From assembly GCF_001625215.2 (NCBI RefSeq), contig NC_030383.2, positions 62,982,949 through 63,046,948 of the forward strand: a stretch of DNA of 64,000 bases, read 5' to 3'. This DNA is from Daucus carota subsp. sativus. Its lineage: Eukaryota > Streptophyta > Magnoliopsida > Apiales > Apiaceae. Position numbers and translations under genes: made by a program. Positions 32,047 to 45,436 of the stretch are shown here, piece after piece. Each line of letters begins with the position of its first letter. Position 1 is the first letter of the stretch. The notes beneath the pieces were generated by a model. It searched no databases. It was not told the DNA's origin and worked only from the letters and a program-made list of their open reading frames with translations.

Positions 32047-33298
32047 ACTTCAATTTCTGGTTCTGTAGCCTTTTAAACATCCCTGATTTATTGAAAAATT
32101 CTCAATAAATTCTTAAAAAATATTTTATCAATTGCACTCCAATTTGATTAAAAATATTCGATAAATCCTTTATAGGTAGTCAATCAATTTAATTCCGATT
32201 CGTGATTTCTAAGACCACCATGATTCCATCCAGACTCTGGTCTTTTTTAGCTAAACTCCAACCTAAAAGGTTAGGCAAATGAAGGGATAAGAACACAGCA
32301 TGCTAAACAAGGTGTTCAACTTTAACCCCTGTATTACTCCCTGTCTTTCCATTCTAAACATGATTTTCTTTAAACCAGCTGTTATGTTCTGACCTTTATG
32401 TTCTTGCTTGTCCCTCAGCTCTCTTTTCTTTCACATACCAGAGGCAACACTAATGTACAAAACAGAAGGTGAGTATAGACAACAGTCATGATTGTGTGAA
32501 ACTGTAAAACACAACAGTAAGACCAAAAGTATTAAAAAGCCAACTACAGGCTTTGCCTTTTGATTCTTCTTTTCCAGTCAGTCTGTTTTTGGTAAAAGTG
32601 AAGTGAGAGTAAATGTGACTGATTTTGGTTGTTATGATTTTGTGGGCTGTGGTTATTACACGCCAATTCCCGGGATTATTGGTACACGATTGTTGCAACA
32701 TATTTTTCCGAAGTTTTAATCAATAATAAAAACTAAATCTCATCCTTTTATTTTGTATAAGTTTTGAAAAAAAAATCATCAATTGAATTTTTTATTCATC
32801 TGCACTTGTTATCAAAATAAATATCTTATTAACAAAATAAATATATTGTCATAATTATTATGACATATTTTATCATTTTTATTAACCGTGACAAAAACTA
32901 TATTACAAATTCATATCTATTTTATCGTACTTTAAACACAAATGACTTTATCATGTTTATAATCAATTAAATATGACTTGATCATATTTATTATCAGCAA
33001 AAAATATATGATAATAATATAGAACAAAGTTCCATGTACCCCACATATTTATTGTAGTACTGTAGACGACCACGTATGTTCGCAACTGTGGAATGACATA
33101 AAAACATTCTATAGTTGCAGAATATACGTGGTCTACGGTACTACAGGAAATATGTGGACTACATGTAACTTAACTCTAATAATATAATATGAATATATAT
33201 AATTGTTGAAATTGAAAATCAAAATTAATCGGTTGACCTACCGATTCAGAATTAATGAAAAATTTATCAGAGATTTTTGAATAAGTCGATGAATTTTA

Positions 33299-33590
33299 GG
33301 GGCCATATAGCTGAGTCTAAAAGAAATGACTTATTTCTTAAAGTAAAGAAGTTGACTATAAGTGAAAAGTTGGTTTGAACTTATAAGTTCTTGAAAGTGT
33401 TTGGTTACGCGTGACTTATTTTGTTATAATAAGCTCCAAACTCAAAAAAAAACTAGGGTTTCCTAACTTTTTTTGGGAGGCTTTTAAGCCTCATTTTAAG
33501 TGCTTCTCTTGACTTGCCAAACGGTACATAAATAAGTTGAAACCACTTCTCTTCCAAATAAGTAATAAACTCAGTTTGCCAAATACCCAC
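33299..33590. mobile_element. GCCGTTTGG-type MITE (hAT-like), about 290 bp
   Basis: Begins GGGGCCATATAGCTGAGTCT and ends GTTTGCCAAATACCCAC. Internal order is the same as at 31759 (GAAATGACTTATTTCTTAAAG, ACTTATAAGTTCTTGAAAG, CTAGGGTTTCCTA). Confidence 0.6.
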
Positions 33591-36112
33591 TTAGTCAACT
33601 CGGAGTATAACCGGTAAGCAAGCGAAATTTCCTCTAAACACTAATTAGATTTTTTTTTTTTAATAACTCTGGAACTTTGAAACAATGTGTACATACACTT
33701 TAACTGAGAGCTTGCTGTCACTCTGTATAGAGTAGCAGTAGAGTGAAAGAACAATCAATTTTAAACAGCAAGCTACACAGCTGACTCCAAAGAAGTGTCT
33801 TGCAGTAATAAAAGCAAGTTGGTCACAATCAATAGCACCACTCAAAACTCATCAGTTTTTACAGCTTCTTTCTCTCCTTTTCTTTCCTCTTCTTCTTCCT
33901 TCTTGCTACTTTACTGATTCAACACAAGAAAGCATAGACAAAGCGTGGTAATGCATTATTATGAAATGTATCTTCTCAGATGTTGTATATGCTACTTATT
34001 TGTGTATCTTTACTCATCAATCTTGTCTCATTTATTTGTGTATATATGAGTGTAAATACTCATTACTATGTACTAAAATTATATATGCAAAAATATTATA
34101 TACACGTACCTCTTTTATATACCTAAAAAGAGTGTAAAAATTGATCAGATCATATAAAATGGGACGGAGAGAGTAGCATTTTTCATATTCGGATTTTTGA
34201 GTTGGAAGTTACTGAAATTCTTTACATAAATAAATAAATAATAGTGTGAACGGTTTTTTTATGATGTGTCCATGACACACAATAAACACAAAATTTGATA
34301 AAATTATTTTATTTTGATTGACTAAACACTCTTTAATAACGATAGACCCCTGCATTCACAACAATCAGAATATACCATCAATCAAAATAAGGTTTGTCTA
34401 GTGTGTGCCTATGGGCACATGCTAAGCACCAAATTTTATAAATTTGGTGAAATTTAATTGGTGTGATTAGTGAATTTGCAGAGGGTCCGCCATTATAAAG
34501 AGGAGCCAATCAAAATCATCCAAACTTATGAATTTTAGTGCTTAGTGGTACCATGAGCACACGTTAGAAAAACCGCACACTAGAAAACCCGATCAAAATA
34601 TATCGGATTCATAAATTTTAGCGTTTAGCATGTCTACATGGACACAACATAAACATTGCTACTTGCTATGAACAAGTTACTTATGAATTACAGTATTAAG
34701 AACAAAAATAGGATATTTAAGCCAGCCAAGTAGCCAACCAACACCTAAATATAAAAGTTAAAAATCGAAGATTTTTAGTGTTGAAGTCGATTCGAGTACG
34801 GGATCCTTGCCGGACGTGAGGGACTTGAATTAATTGTCGGAACCGAAACTCCAACCAGATGACATGCAAGTGGTTTCAATACTTGTTCACGGAGAGTGGT
34901 AGTGCTTATAAATGTTAGTGGGGACAAGGGGACCTAAAGTGGGACCCACATATTTTAGGTAATATCACAAGTTTCTCGCATCCCACGTGTCACCTGCTTT
35001 CAACGGACATTTAGTGTATTCTGTGAAAGGGAGAGGGGGTGTCGTGGGTCCCACTTCTTGTCGGGTTGTCGTTTGGAGACGAGTCTAATGTTGTCCCCAT
35101 TCCCACTCTGTCTCACCTTCATTTCTCGTTTTTTAGTATTTACTTCATTCCCTTTTATATCTGGCCGATATTTAGTTAATATTATTATTTAACAATAAAA
35201 TGTTTGTTACAAATCGGAATTTGAGATCACAATTGGGTATAATTCGAGTGGCACTCCACATGTCGTACTTCTATATAATAATAATAAAACTTTGATGAGT
35301 AAAAAAACTCTAAATTAAAATTATTTAAACTTGTAATATAATAACAATATCTTAAAAGTTAAATGAATAACATAAATGATGTTATTAGCAACATTCGAAC
35401 GAAAATATTCTCGCCGTCTCACATTTACAATTTTAATTGAATTTTACAATTACTTTTAATAACTTTGAAATTTGATATTTACCTTTAAAAGTAAATTATG
35501 CATATTTTCTAATAATACTAATTATATAATATATAAATTATAGTTAAACTTTGAGCAATTTACATTAAAAATCAAAATATGATATATATGGGGTGTTTGT
35601 TTCGGTTTAAAAGCCGAGTTTTTCAACTATAAGTCAGAAACTGTTTATTGTACCGTTTATGTAAAAAAGCTAAAAGCATCTATAAGAAATTTATAATGGA
35701 GAATAATAATTTTTTATTTCATGACTTGTGCTATAAATTTTAACATACTTTCCACTCCAACTTCATTTATTTATTTTAAACAAGAAATCACTTTTTAATC
35801 TTATTCAAACAGTTCATAATTTTATATGAAACAATTTTATCAAAATTTTATTGTGAGCAATTGTACACAGCACACACACCAGTTAAATGCAATTTGTGTA
35901 TTATTGAGCACGTAAATCGTGGATGATACTACAGTTACAACTATTTGACTTGAAATAGTCAAAAACACAGGCTAACCCAACTTTTGTGGTCCTCTTCTCC
36001 TATGTAGGTGTACGCTCCACCTCCTTTGCTCATAACCTAGGGTATGCTTAGCTGTTTCATGAGAGAGAGGTTTTTCTATTTTTATTTCAATTTTATTTAG
36101 TTTTATTTTCTA

Positions 36113-36391
36113 TTCCCTCCGTCCCACTCATTTCTTTACATTTTCTTTTTTGGGTGTTCCACCCAATTTTTTACATTTCAAAACTTACCGGAAATAGTCA
36201 ATGGTCCCATCACTTCTCCACTTTTCTTTCCTTTTCACACTATTTTTACTCCACTCTCTTCTCTTTATACATTAAAAATCAATGGGTCCCACCACTTCAC
36301 CCACTTTTTCTTCTCTTTTCTATTATTTTATACATATTTCTTAACCTCCGTGCCCAACCCATTCGATAAGAAATGGGAGGGACGGAGGGAG
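36113..36391. mobile_element. Stowaway-like MITE, 279 bp
   Basis: TTCCCTCCGTCCCACTCATT at one end and AAATGGGAGGGACGGAGGGAG at the other, TA on both sides. Its interior differs from the 235 bp group, so it is another subfamily. Confidence 0.85.
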
Positions 36392-37477
36392 TATTCAACA
36401 TGCACTTTGGAAAATGTGACATAGGATTCCCAGTAATATTTTCAACATAAATAAAGAATTTAATTTTTTTGAGGGAAAATGTTTAATTTTGAAATTACAA
36501 TTAATTATTTATATAATGAAAGTAGCATTCATTTATTTTGACCGGTGTCAGATTTTAACATTTTTAAAATTATCGACAGAAAGAAGTATAATATTAGATC
36601 AAGATTTTGTTAGTGAAATTAATTTTTCTTTTTGAGGAAATGAAATTAAAATTCTTAACACAATGTATAGACCAAAATTAAAATTTCAACGAATGCCATG
36701 TAAACAAAATATTGTGTCCAGCACCGATTAACATTTATCAATCTTTAAACCCCTCTTCCTTACATTTTTTTTCATTATTCGACACGTATTTTCAAATGCA
36801 TATAAAACATATTTTCATAATTTTTTTAAACATTTTCTTTTATAAAAATTTAGATAATAAATATTTATTAAGAAAATAAAATAAAATAATTTATTAAACC
36901 ATTTTTCATGATAGCATTAGAATGCGTGTCGCCTCCATCGTCCAATGTAAACAATTGAGAGAGCAGGAGTGAATATATTTTTACATGTTAATTTTTTAAA
37001 TCATAATGATTTTAGAAAAAGAAGGTTTGGATATATAAAAATAATGAAATATTAACATTATTTTGTTTTGGTTATCAAATTAAACTATTTTTTTGTTGTT
37101 GTGGCCCTGGGAAAAAAAAGAATTGCATGAGTGATGAGACTCAAGAAATGTAAGAAAACAAAAGGTTAAAAAACTAGTCACATGAAAAGACAAACGAAAG
37201 GAAGTGAAATTTGACTGTTAGTAAAAGACTTTACTCTTCTCAAACACAAAGTTCTAAGCAAAGAGTAGAAGTAATGTTAGATGTTGTAGTGGGGACAAAG
37301 GTAGGAGAAATCGATGATGAGATTGTGCCGCACAAAGCCGACATGTAGGCCCCACTTCCTTAGCCTCCACTACTACCACCACACCTACCTTTCTTTTATT
37401 ATTGTCACCCCTTCATTCATTCATATTTCTCTCTATCCTCATTACTGATTGTGCTCTAAATTTCAGTTTCTTGGTGT

Positions 37478-37676
37478 AAAGTTTGAATCTTTTTCACAAC
37501 CCTCTTCAAGATTTAGTGTGAATTTGTGTTTGGTGGAGTAAAGTTTGTATCTTTTGCATACCCACTTCAAGATTTTGTGTGAATTTGTGTTTGTTGAAGG
37601 AAAGTTTGAATCTTTTGCATACCCTCTTCAAGATTTTTGTTTTTGGTGGTGTTTGTGGAGTAAAGTTTGAGTCTTG
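37478..37676 (+). repeat. Tandem repeat forming the 5' leader of the Aux/IAA gene
   Basis: AAAGTTTGAATCTTTT-type words recur at 37478, 37540, 37601 and 37662, a period of about 61 bp. Between them lie CCTCTTCAAGATTT and GTGAATTTGTGTTTGGTGGA. In the last, partial unit the sequence after AAAGTTTGAGTCTT becomes GATGG, so the start codon falls inside the repeat. Confidence 0.85.
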
Positions 37677-40600
37677 ATGGAAAATATACTTGGTTTGCTT
37701 GATAATAGTGGTGGTGGGATAGGTAGAGAAGTGCCTTCTGGGGGTTCAACAACTGGGTCAATGTCAACTGTGGATAATCTGGTGTTTTCATCTGAGGTTT
37801 CTTCTTGTTACCCAGATGAGAATAATGATTCTGATGAGCTTGAGTTGGGTCTTGGGTTGAGTCTTGGTGGTGGGGGAGCTGCTGCCCCTTTGAACAAGTC
37901 TTTAAAGGCTCCTTCTTGGTGTGGTAATGGTCAATATGCTAGAATCTTGACTGCTAAAGATCTTCCTTGTTTGGTGTCAAAGTCCTCTTCTTCATCTTCT
38001 CCTAGTACTATTCCTAAGGCTAATCATAAGAGAATTGCTGCTGATTCTGTCTCACCTCCTAATGGTGCTGCTTCTAGGTATATACATACATATCTACATA
38101 CAAATATGTGAATTTGATAGATGCTTGGCATATATTTTGCCTTACTTTTTGTGATGAAATCATCTTCTTGCTATGTACTACTTATGTCCTTGTTCTTTAG
38201 AAGAAATTTCTAGGTTATGTGTGCTAATTTCTGGACCTGTTAGAGCAAGTCCAATAGGTTACCTATCTCATTACTTATTAATAATATAAAATAATGAATT
38301 CTAGTGAGTCTTAGTGATATAGGTAATCTACTTTTAGTGTCAACTCCAATAGCAATCCTTATATTTGTTCTCCTAAGATTATTTTAATAATAAATTTGGG
38401 AGAGAGAATGAGAAAGGAAGGGAAAAGACAAAGAAAGAATGAGATAGATGATTTTTTTATTCATAAATAATATATAGGTAATGGCTAGGGGTTACTTATA
38501 AATAGGTAATGGCTAGCATATTGGAGCATGTGCTAGTGATTTAGGAGCTCACTAGGAGAGTGTTGGAGTGGGTTTTTTTGTTTCGTTACCTAAATGTGAG
38601 TTTAGGAGCTCATATAAGTAACCTATTGGACTTGCTCTTATAGTGTTATGTAGTACTACTATTTCTTTATGTGTGTTTTTTCAAGTATTTAGATGATCTG
38701 TTTTTCTGGTGTATACCTTTATTTGGTCTTTTGATTTTGTGTGGTTGGGTTTTTTAGGATCTGATTCCCATTTTATTTTTTTCTGTTTTGCCTCGCCTTT
38801 TTTGTTTTTGCTTTGCTTTTTATATATGCTGATTCTAAATAATCTTCTTTTGGCTCTCTACTAGTGAATCAGCAATAAGAGATATACAAGAAAATTCTTT
38901 TGTAAAGCAGGTATAATTGTATGTGATGAGGCCACATCTTCAATAATACAAGTAATGTACACATCTTCTTTAGTGTCGTGCTACACATTGATAGCATATG
39001 CTAAGCTGTGTCACACAAGTATCTTCAATATAGACCGAGGCAAGATTCTTGTTTTTTCGTCTTGCCTTGCGCTACTGTATTATCAAAAGCCAGGACAATG
39101 CAAACTAAATTCATGGTACTGAAATTGATGTGCAAATATGGTCAACAACACAAAAATGCACTTCTGATTGCATATAATATATTGCATAAAGCTTATGTTT
39201 TTATATCTGATTCAAGATAAAATCGTCCAAGGAATTTAAAGATTCCTTTATACTTGATGTAATATGTTGTTATTATTAATGTTTCCACCCTGTAATTGTT
39301 TTTCATTATGATCTATTTGAAGCAGCCAAGTTGTGGGATGGCCTCCTGTCAGAGCTTACCGAATGAACAGCCTTAACCAAGCTAAATTGTCAATAACTGA
39401 AGATTTCAGCTCTATTGTGGACAAGAGTGAGAATGCTGTGGTAAACAAGGATAAAAATAGCTGCAACAAGCAGGGAAATGACACGATGGATAAAGGACCT
39501 TCCAAGACTTCTCTATTTGTTAAGGTCAACATGGATGGAACTGCAATTGGACGAAAGGTGGATCTGAGCGCTCATAACTGCTATGAGACATTGGCACGGA
39601 CTTTAGAGGATATGTTTTGTCGATCTAAGACTGCTAACACAAGTGAGTTGCTCTTTCTTTTACTAATTCGTAGCAGTTAATACTTGTTTTCTGCCTGTGA
39701 ATAATATCATTTTTGTGGGCACCAACTTCGCTATAAAAATATGTGTCTTGTTTAAACTTGTAGTTGATGCCCCATGTATCTTCTTTTTGACTGGAATGTA
39801 TAAGGTTTTGTTTCTTGTTACAAAAAAGAGTAAGAAATTCAGTTAATTATCTTTCGTTCATGTTTGACTCTGTAACATATTAAATATCTCAAATGAATGA
39901 TCCTGATCTAAAGTTCAATGCTAAGTTCACTATTAAATATCTCAAATGAATGATCCTGATCTAAAGTTCAATTCTAAGTTCACGGGTTCCACTTGCAGCC
40001 GATATTTTGTAGGTTAGCAGCTTCTACAGCTGGACCCTATTTTTTGTACCTGCAGTAAGTATAACATGCCAAATGTCTTGTCATGTACCCCTAGAACGAG
40101 CTTAATGAATGTTGTAGTAGTAATGTCTGCAATATTTGGGTCATTGAGGGGACCGGAGTTCATTCAGCAAGCAGCACAACAAGGGGTGTAACATCTTCAT
40201 CTGAACAATGAAAAACATGTAGGAGGGCCAAAATAAACTTTATGCCTTCTGTCTTGAGTGTAATCCATTCATATCATACAAAGATAAATAACATGGTTCA
40301 GGATTTTCTCCTAACTTGAGCCAGAATTTACGTGGCTGCATGGTGTTTTGTGAAAACATACATTCAAATACTTGAGCTCATGTAAGGTTCTTCATTTCTT
40401 TCTTATCTATTTGGTGATCAATGCTGAAATTATCTTTATCAGAATCAAGCATGGAGGGGCACAACATACTGGTAGAAGCAGGGGGGTCCTCTAAACTCTT
40501 GGTTGGATCTTCAGAATATGTACTTACCTATGAAGACAAAGAAGGCGACTGGATGCTTGTTGGAGATGTTCCTTGGAGGTACATTTTATTTTTTCAGAAA

Positions 40601-41388
40601 GTGTTTAATAAGCCCTTTTCCCTTCTATTTTCCTGAATAAAGAGATGAATGTAAGCTGCATGGATACTGTTTGTTGGAACGTCAAACATTTCTTTTATCT
40701 AGTGTAATAACACATCATTCTAGGAAAATTATTAGCCGCTGGCAAATAGTTTTGATATACATGATAAATGATAATGTGTATGGTTTTGGTGTATATATTT
40801 GTCTTGTGAAAGTACTCTGCTCTAACATTTACTTGCCCATTTGCTTAAAACAGAGTCTTCTCTTTATCAGCTGAGCATAATGAATATCTTCTATATCTAT
40901 CTTTTCCCTTGAGAGGCCCTTTAACTAGAGAAGAGTGGATAATGTCATCTCCTTTTGAAGCTTTTCGAAACTTGTGGACATCATTATGCCAAAACATGAC
41001 AAAAACTTATTTTATAACTCTTGATTATATAACTAGTTGCATACAACTATACAAGTATGAAGGACCAATAAAATAAATCGATAATTAATGTAGGATGAAA
41101 AAGATGTCCTTACAAGAGACTACAAGACGCAATTTTAATCCAAAGAGTGTCGGTCTCTGTAGACTTATGCTTATTTATTTTATTTTTTTCAGGATGTTTG
41201 TTTCATCTGTCAAGAGGCTTAGAATTATGAGGACATCTGACGCAAATGGACTTGGTACGCGGTTTAGAATGAATTGAACTCTTAAAACTTTCCTTTCATG
41301 TAGATCTTACTTGTAAAATGTACTTCAATTTATCACAGCTCCCAAGATTCAAGAGAGGCATGGGAGACAGAGAGCTAGAGCCATCTAG
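37677..41388 (+). CDS. Aux/IAA auxin-response repressor (IAA10-13 type)
   Basis: Five exons: 37677-38077, 39326-39642, 40443-40578, 41193-41254, 41339-41388; 321 residues. Domain I is the EAR motif in [14 protein letters not shown] (about residues 57-70), which recruits TOPLESS. Domain II is the degron core [14 protein letters not shown] at about residue 136, read by TIR1/AFB receptors in the presence of auxin. Domains III and IV ([68 protein letters not shown]) make the PB1 fold that binds ARF factors. The protein is nuclear by family. Intron 1 contains a Tourist-like MITE and intron 2 a 53 bp tandem duplication. The exact IAA number needs a tree. Confidence 0.95.
38243..38637. mobile_element. 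Tourist-like MITE, 395 bp, in Aux/IAA intron 1
   Basis: Ends GAGCAAGTCCAATAGGTTAC and GTAACCTATTGGACTTGCTC, a perfect 20 bp terminal inverted repeat, with TTA on both sides. The near-intact ends suggest a fairly recent insertion. Confidence 0.88.
39880..39984 (+). repeat. 53 bp tandem duplication in Aux/IAA intron 2
   Basis: TTAAATATCTCAAATGAATG...CTAAGTTCAC occurs twice in a row at 39880 and 39933 with a single mismatch seen, so the duplication is young. Confidence 0.85.
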
Positions 41389-42234
41389 CATGTTTTCACC
41401 CTTGTTTTTACTGAATGAAATGAAGTCGTGCTTGGATCGAGAGTTGCAGAAATCTTAATACAGATACTGATTATGGTCACTGATCTTCATCGAAGAGATG
41501 ATTTTCGCAATTGGTTTGTTATATTTACCAGAGTCTTGTCATTAACTAGCTCTCGGGAAAGAGCTCTTTTGTTCGGAGGCCACAAGCATCCTACTTACTG
41601 TGTCATACACGTATGCAAGTCGAAAGCTAAATATCTAATATTGTAATTATAGAAGTGCTAGACGAAAATGTGGTTTTGTGTTTGCTGCCCTCGTAAGCTG
41701 GATCGGTTCCATCTATATTAGCTAAGGAAAAAGAAACATGTCTGGTTTCTGTATGTTGAACAGCATATATGGTTTGTGTTGCAAGTAAAATTTCTGAGAT
41801 GTCTTCAACTTTTCCATGATAATATCGGCATTTTGCAATTTGCATCCTTAGATACTGCAGATTTTGCGTAAATTTATGTGTCTTTGTAATATCAGCAGGG
41901 CTTGCATATGTGATCTGTGTAACATGAGCATATGAGCTGTGTTTTCTCATCACCATCAACTGATTCGTATCAGAAGATGAATTACTTCAAAATTGTTCAC
42001 AAAAAAATTAGTTTCGAGTTTCATGCGGAAAGAAACTGTTCAGAGAGTTGTATCAGTCACTTGTCAGGAACTCGGAACCAAGAAAATATACAACATTTAT
42101 ATGCGGAAAGTATTCACTATTCATATACTCCCCAACTTCAGCATTTAAACAAAGAGAAAGGAAAAAGATCTACATACAAACAAATGAATGACTATTAAGT
42201 ATTAACATAACATCTTGTGGCACTGTCTTTGGTT
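41389..42234. other. Convergent intergenic region
   Basis: Lies between the tail-to-tail Aux/IAA and MIK1-like genes and probably holds both 3' untranslated regions. Open frames on either strand have no recognisable product. Confidence 0.5.
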
Positions 42235-45200
42235 TTACAGAAGGCCATTTACAGGTGAGGTGCTAAAGACTGGTTTATCTTTGTTAGCTACATTTCCAGC
42301 ACTACTGCTGCTACTTTTCCTTCGAGGTTTCGCCTCTTCAAGCATTGTTATAACATCTCGCATGGAAGGCCTGTCCCTGGGAAGCTTTGCTGTACAGAGG
42401 ATAGCTATTCTGAGCACCAGAAGCATTTCTTCTTGAACTAGTTGGCAGCTTCCAACGTCGGGATCCAGGGCTTCCTCTAGAGCTTTGTTGTCTAGCCTTT
42501 TTCTCCGTATCCATTCAACAATGTCAACAGATTCTCCAAATGCTGGATCTAGTGGCCGCTTTCCTGTTAGAAGTTCCATCAAGACCACCCCATAGCTGTA
42601 GATATCGCTCTTCTCATCCACCTTCAGTGTGTATCCATATTCTGCAGTTTATCAGATCATACAAAGAACGCGTTATTGTTTGTTCTGTAACATAATTATA
42701 CCTAAATCTGTTCTAAGATACTATGTTTCTGTAAAGAAATGAAGTTATTTTAGATAGTAAAGTGCTTTAAGTGAACTCACCAGGGGCTATGTATCCATAA
42801 GATCCTGCAACCATTGACACTGTCTCATTCTTCTTAGGCATCATCTTTGCCAATCCAAAATCAGCAATTCTTGCTTCCAGATTGGCATCCAGTAATATGT
42901 TATTTGACTTGACATCGCGGTGGATCACCAAGGGGTGACAGTCATGGTGAAGGTAAGCAAGTCCTTGAGCCACCCCGACAGCTATATTGTAGCGCAGAAC
43001 CCAGTCCACCAGCATTCTCCCTGCTTCCTTACCATGTAAAGCTTCTCCAAGGCTTCCATTCTGCATGTACTCGTAAATAATCATGGCACTGGCGTCGTTA
43101 TGAAGGAATCCTAATAACCTGACAATGTTTCGATGCCTTAGCCTGCCTAGCAAATTCACCTCTCCCACAAGATCATTACTGCTCCCCATTTCAATATCTT
43201 CTGTAGTTCTCCAAAGTTTCTTGACTGCCACAACAGTGTTAAGCCTCTGTATTTCGGCCTTATATACTATCCCTGTCGCCCCCATTCCAACCACATTCGA
43301 CTCCTTTATGGATGCTAAAATGTCATTGCTTGTGAAACCAAGCCTCTGGAATGCCATTAATCTCCAGGGCCATGCTCCTTTACCCATTTCATATCTCTTT
43401 TCAAAGAAAATTCCATTTGTGTACCATTTTTGGTATAGAATTTTTGCCCCAAAAGCTGCTAAGGCCAGAGCTAGTAACGCAGTAATTCCAATGACCCATC
43501 CTGCAATTATGTGCCTCGCGTGCAATCTTCCTTGCCCGGATGTAAAGGCCATGTTCTGCGAGCATGGAGGTAGTATGCCGCCACAGAGGCCAGCATTGCC
43601 CACAAGATCATTTGGATTGACAGTTCTGAGCATTCCATTTACTGGAACTGGACCCTCTAGCTTATTGTAGGACACATTCAGCACTTCCAAAGCTGGAGAA
43701 TTCCCAAAATTTTCGGGTATTCCACCAGTCAGTGAATTGTTGGATAGATCAAGAATGGCCAGTGTGTGCATCATTGCAAGTGCTTTTGGAATTGGACCAG
43801 TAAATTGATTGTTTCCAAGATCCAGATTGACAAGTTTCTCACACGACGCAATACTAGCTGGAATGTTTCCAGTGAAGTGATTTGATGAAAGATCAAGTAT
43901 GGTCAGTGAAGGGCAGTCCTGAAACTGATCTGGGATATCACCAACTAAGTCATTGTGAGAGACTAGTAAATTTTGAAGATTGGGTAGTGAGAGAATGGAG
44001 GAAGGAAGAGAGCTTTGAAGATGGTTATGTGACAAGTCAATGGAAGAGATTGATGTTGAAGAAGCAATGTCATTTGGGATTTGTCCAGTGAGACTATTAT
44101 TTGCTAAATCTAGCCTTTGAAACTTAGGCAGTTTCCCAAATCCCACTGGTATTGTCCCAGAGAGATTATTGTTTTGCATCCGAACACGAACCAAGGACAT
44201 ACAATTTGATAAGCCTGCAGGAATTGGACCTGAGAAAGCGTTGTTGAAAAGAATTAGCTTTGTAAGATTACCTTTATTGCACAAACTTGCTGGAATTGGA
44301 CCAGAAAATGAATTAGACGATATGTCTAACCACTGCAGTGGCGAATTCCAGCCAAGATTGCTTGGCAACGGACCTGAAAGGGAGTTGTTCCATAACTCGA
44401 GAACCTCCAATGCAGGCAAGCCTCCTAGTCCAGAAGGGACTGAGCCAGATAAGTGGTTGCACATCAGATTTAAGAGCTGCAGCTTCTTCAAAGCACCTAT
44501 CTCTGCTGGAATTTCTCCGGACAACAGGTTGTCAGACAGATCCAAGAACGCCAGCGCTGACATGTTGCCTATTTCAGGTGGAATCTTTCCTTCAAGATTA
44601 TTGTTGTACAAGTAAACTGTATCAAGTAACTTTAGCCTCCCCAATTCTGGTGGAATTGGACCTTTAAGATTTCCAACAGCCAAGTCAAGGTACTTGAGGT
44701 TCGCAAGATTGCCAAACTCTGCTGGGATTTCGCCTTCAAGATCATTATATCCAATAACAATACTCTCTAGTGAAGAAAGTTGGCCAAGCTCAGGTGGTAT
44801 AATCCCAGAGATATTATTACCTGAAAGACCAAGAAACTTCAATTTACCCAAGTTCTTGAAAGACTTCGGTATGGAACCTTCAAAAAAGTTTCCTCTCAGA
44901 TCAAGGCTCTCGAGTAAAGTTGCATTTCCAAGATCCTCAGGAAGGTAACCTGAGAAATTATTGCCAGAAGCATTGAGAGCAGTTAGGCCAACAACATTTC
45001 CAAACCCCATTGGAAAGCTGTCGACAAAACTGTTCTGGCTGAGATCAATGCTCTTGAGTGCATTGAAGTTGGATAGAGATTTAGGCAATGGTGATGAGAA
45101 ACCATTGCAGCATAAGTTCAGAGAACTGAGACTTTTTAGATTCTGAATCTCAGTTGATACAATGCCACTGAGATTCTTGTAGGAAAGATCAAGCTTTTCG

Positions 45201-45436
45201 ACAAAACCATCAGAATTGCAGCTCACTCCAGTCCATTTACAGTGAACTGAACCATTCTCTCTGCTTCTGTTTGGTGCTTCCCAATCTTTGAGCTGATCCA
45301 GTGGATCAATCAGCTTCTCTTTTATTGCCAACAAAATCGACACTTCATTATCAACCTCAGCCTTCCCAATGTAACAGAAGAACATCAAGAAACAGTACAC
45401 CTGCCACTTCATATCTGCAATTCCCTCAATTCTCAC
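42235..45436 (-). CDS. MIK1: LRR receptor-like kinase, MIK1/PXL type (subfamily XI)
   Basis: Two exons on the minus strand: 45436-42781 and 42641-42235, phase 1; 1020 residues, or 1012 if translation starts at the second Met (45412), which gives the cleaner signal peptide ([20 protein letters not shown]). Then come an LRR N-cap ([10 protein letters not shown]), about 22 leucine-rich repeats, a transmembrane helix ([19 protein letters not shown]) and a kinase domain with [32 protein letters not shown] (RD type) and ADFGLAKM. The intron falls inside the activation segment (YGYIAP|EYGY), a position usual in this subfamily. The C-terminus ([13 protein letters not shown]) and LRR wording match Arabidopsis MIK1, a co-receptor with MDIS1 for the pollen-tube attractant LURE1. 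It acts at the plasma membrane. All catalytic residues looked for are present. Confidence 0.95.

Larger units (their letters stand above)
30866..37476. other. Long gene-free region between the Coa1-like and Aux/IAA genes
   Basis: The first ~500 bp are probably 3' untranslated sequence. The rest is AT-rich, with three MITEs listed separately and a Stowaway end remnant near 34160 (GGGACGGAGAGAGTA). A G-box (CACGTG) occurs at about 34985 but is 2.7 kb from the next start codon. No supported gene or RNA gene. Confidence 0.5.

Noticed and set aside
34980..34995. G-box (CACGTG) as an Aux/IAA promoter element
   Set aside because: It is about 2.7 kb from the start codon with a MITE between; a single six-base match is expected by chance.
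43125..45146. Several plus-strand frames opposite the receptor kinase
   Set aside because: Mirror frames of leucine-rich-repeat coding sequence; the periodic composition keeps antisense frames open.
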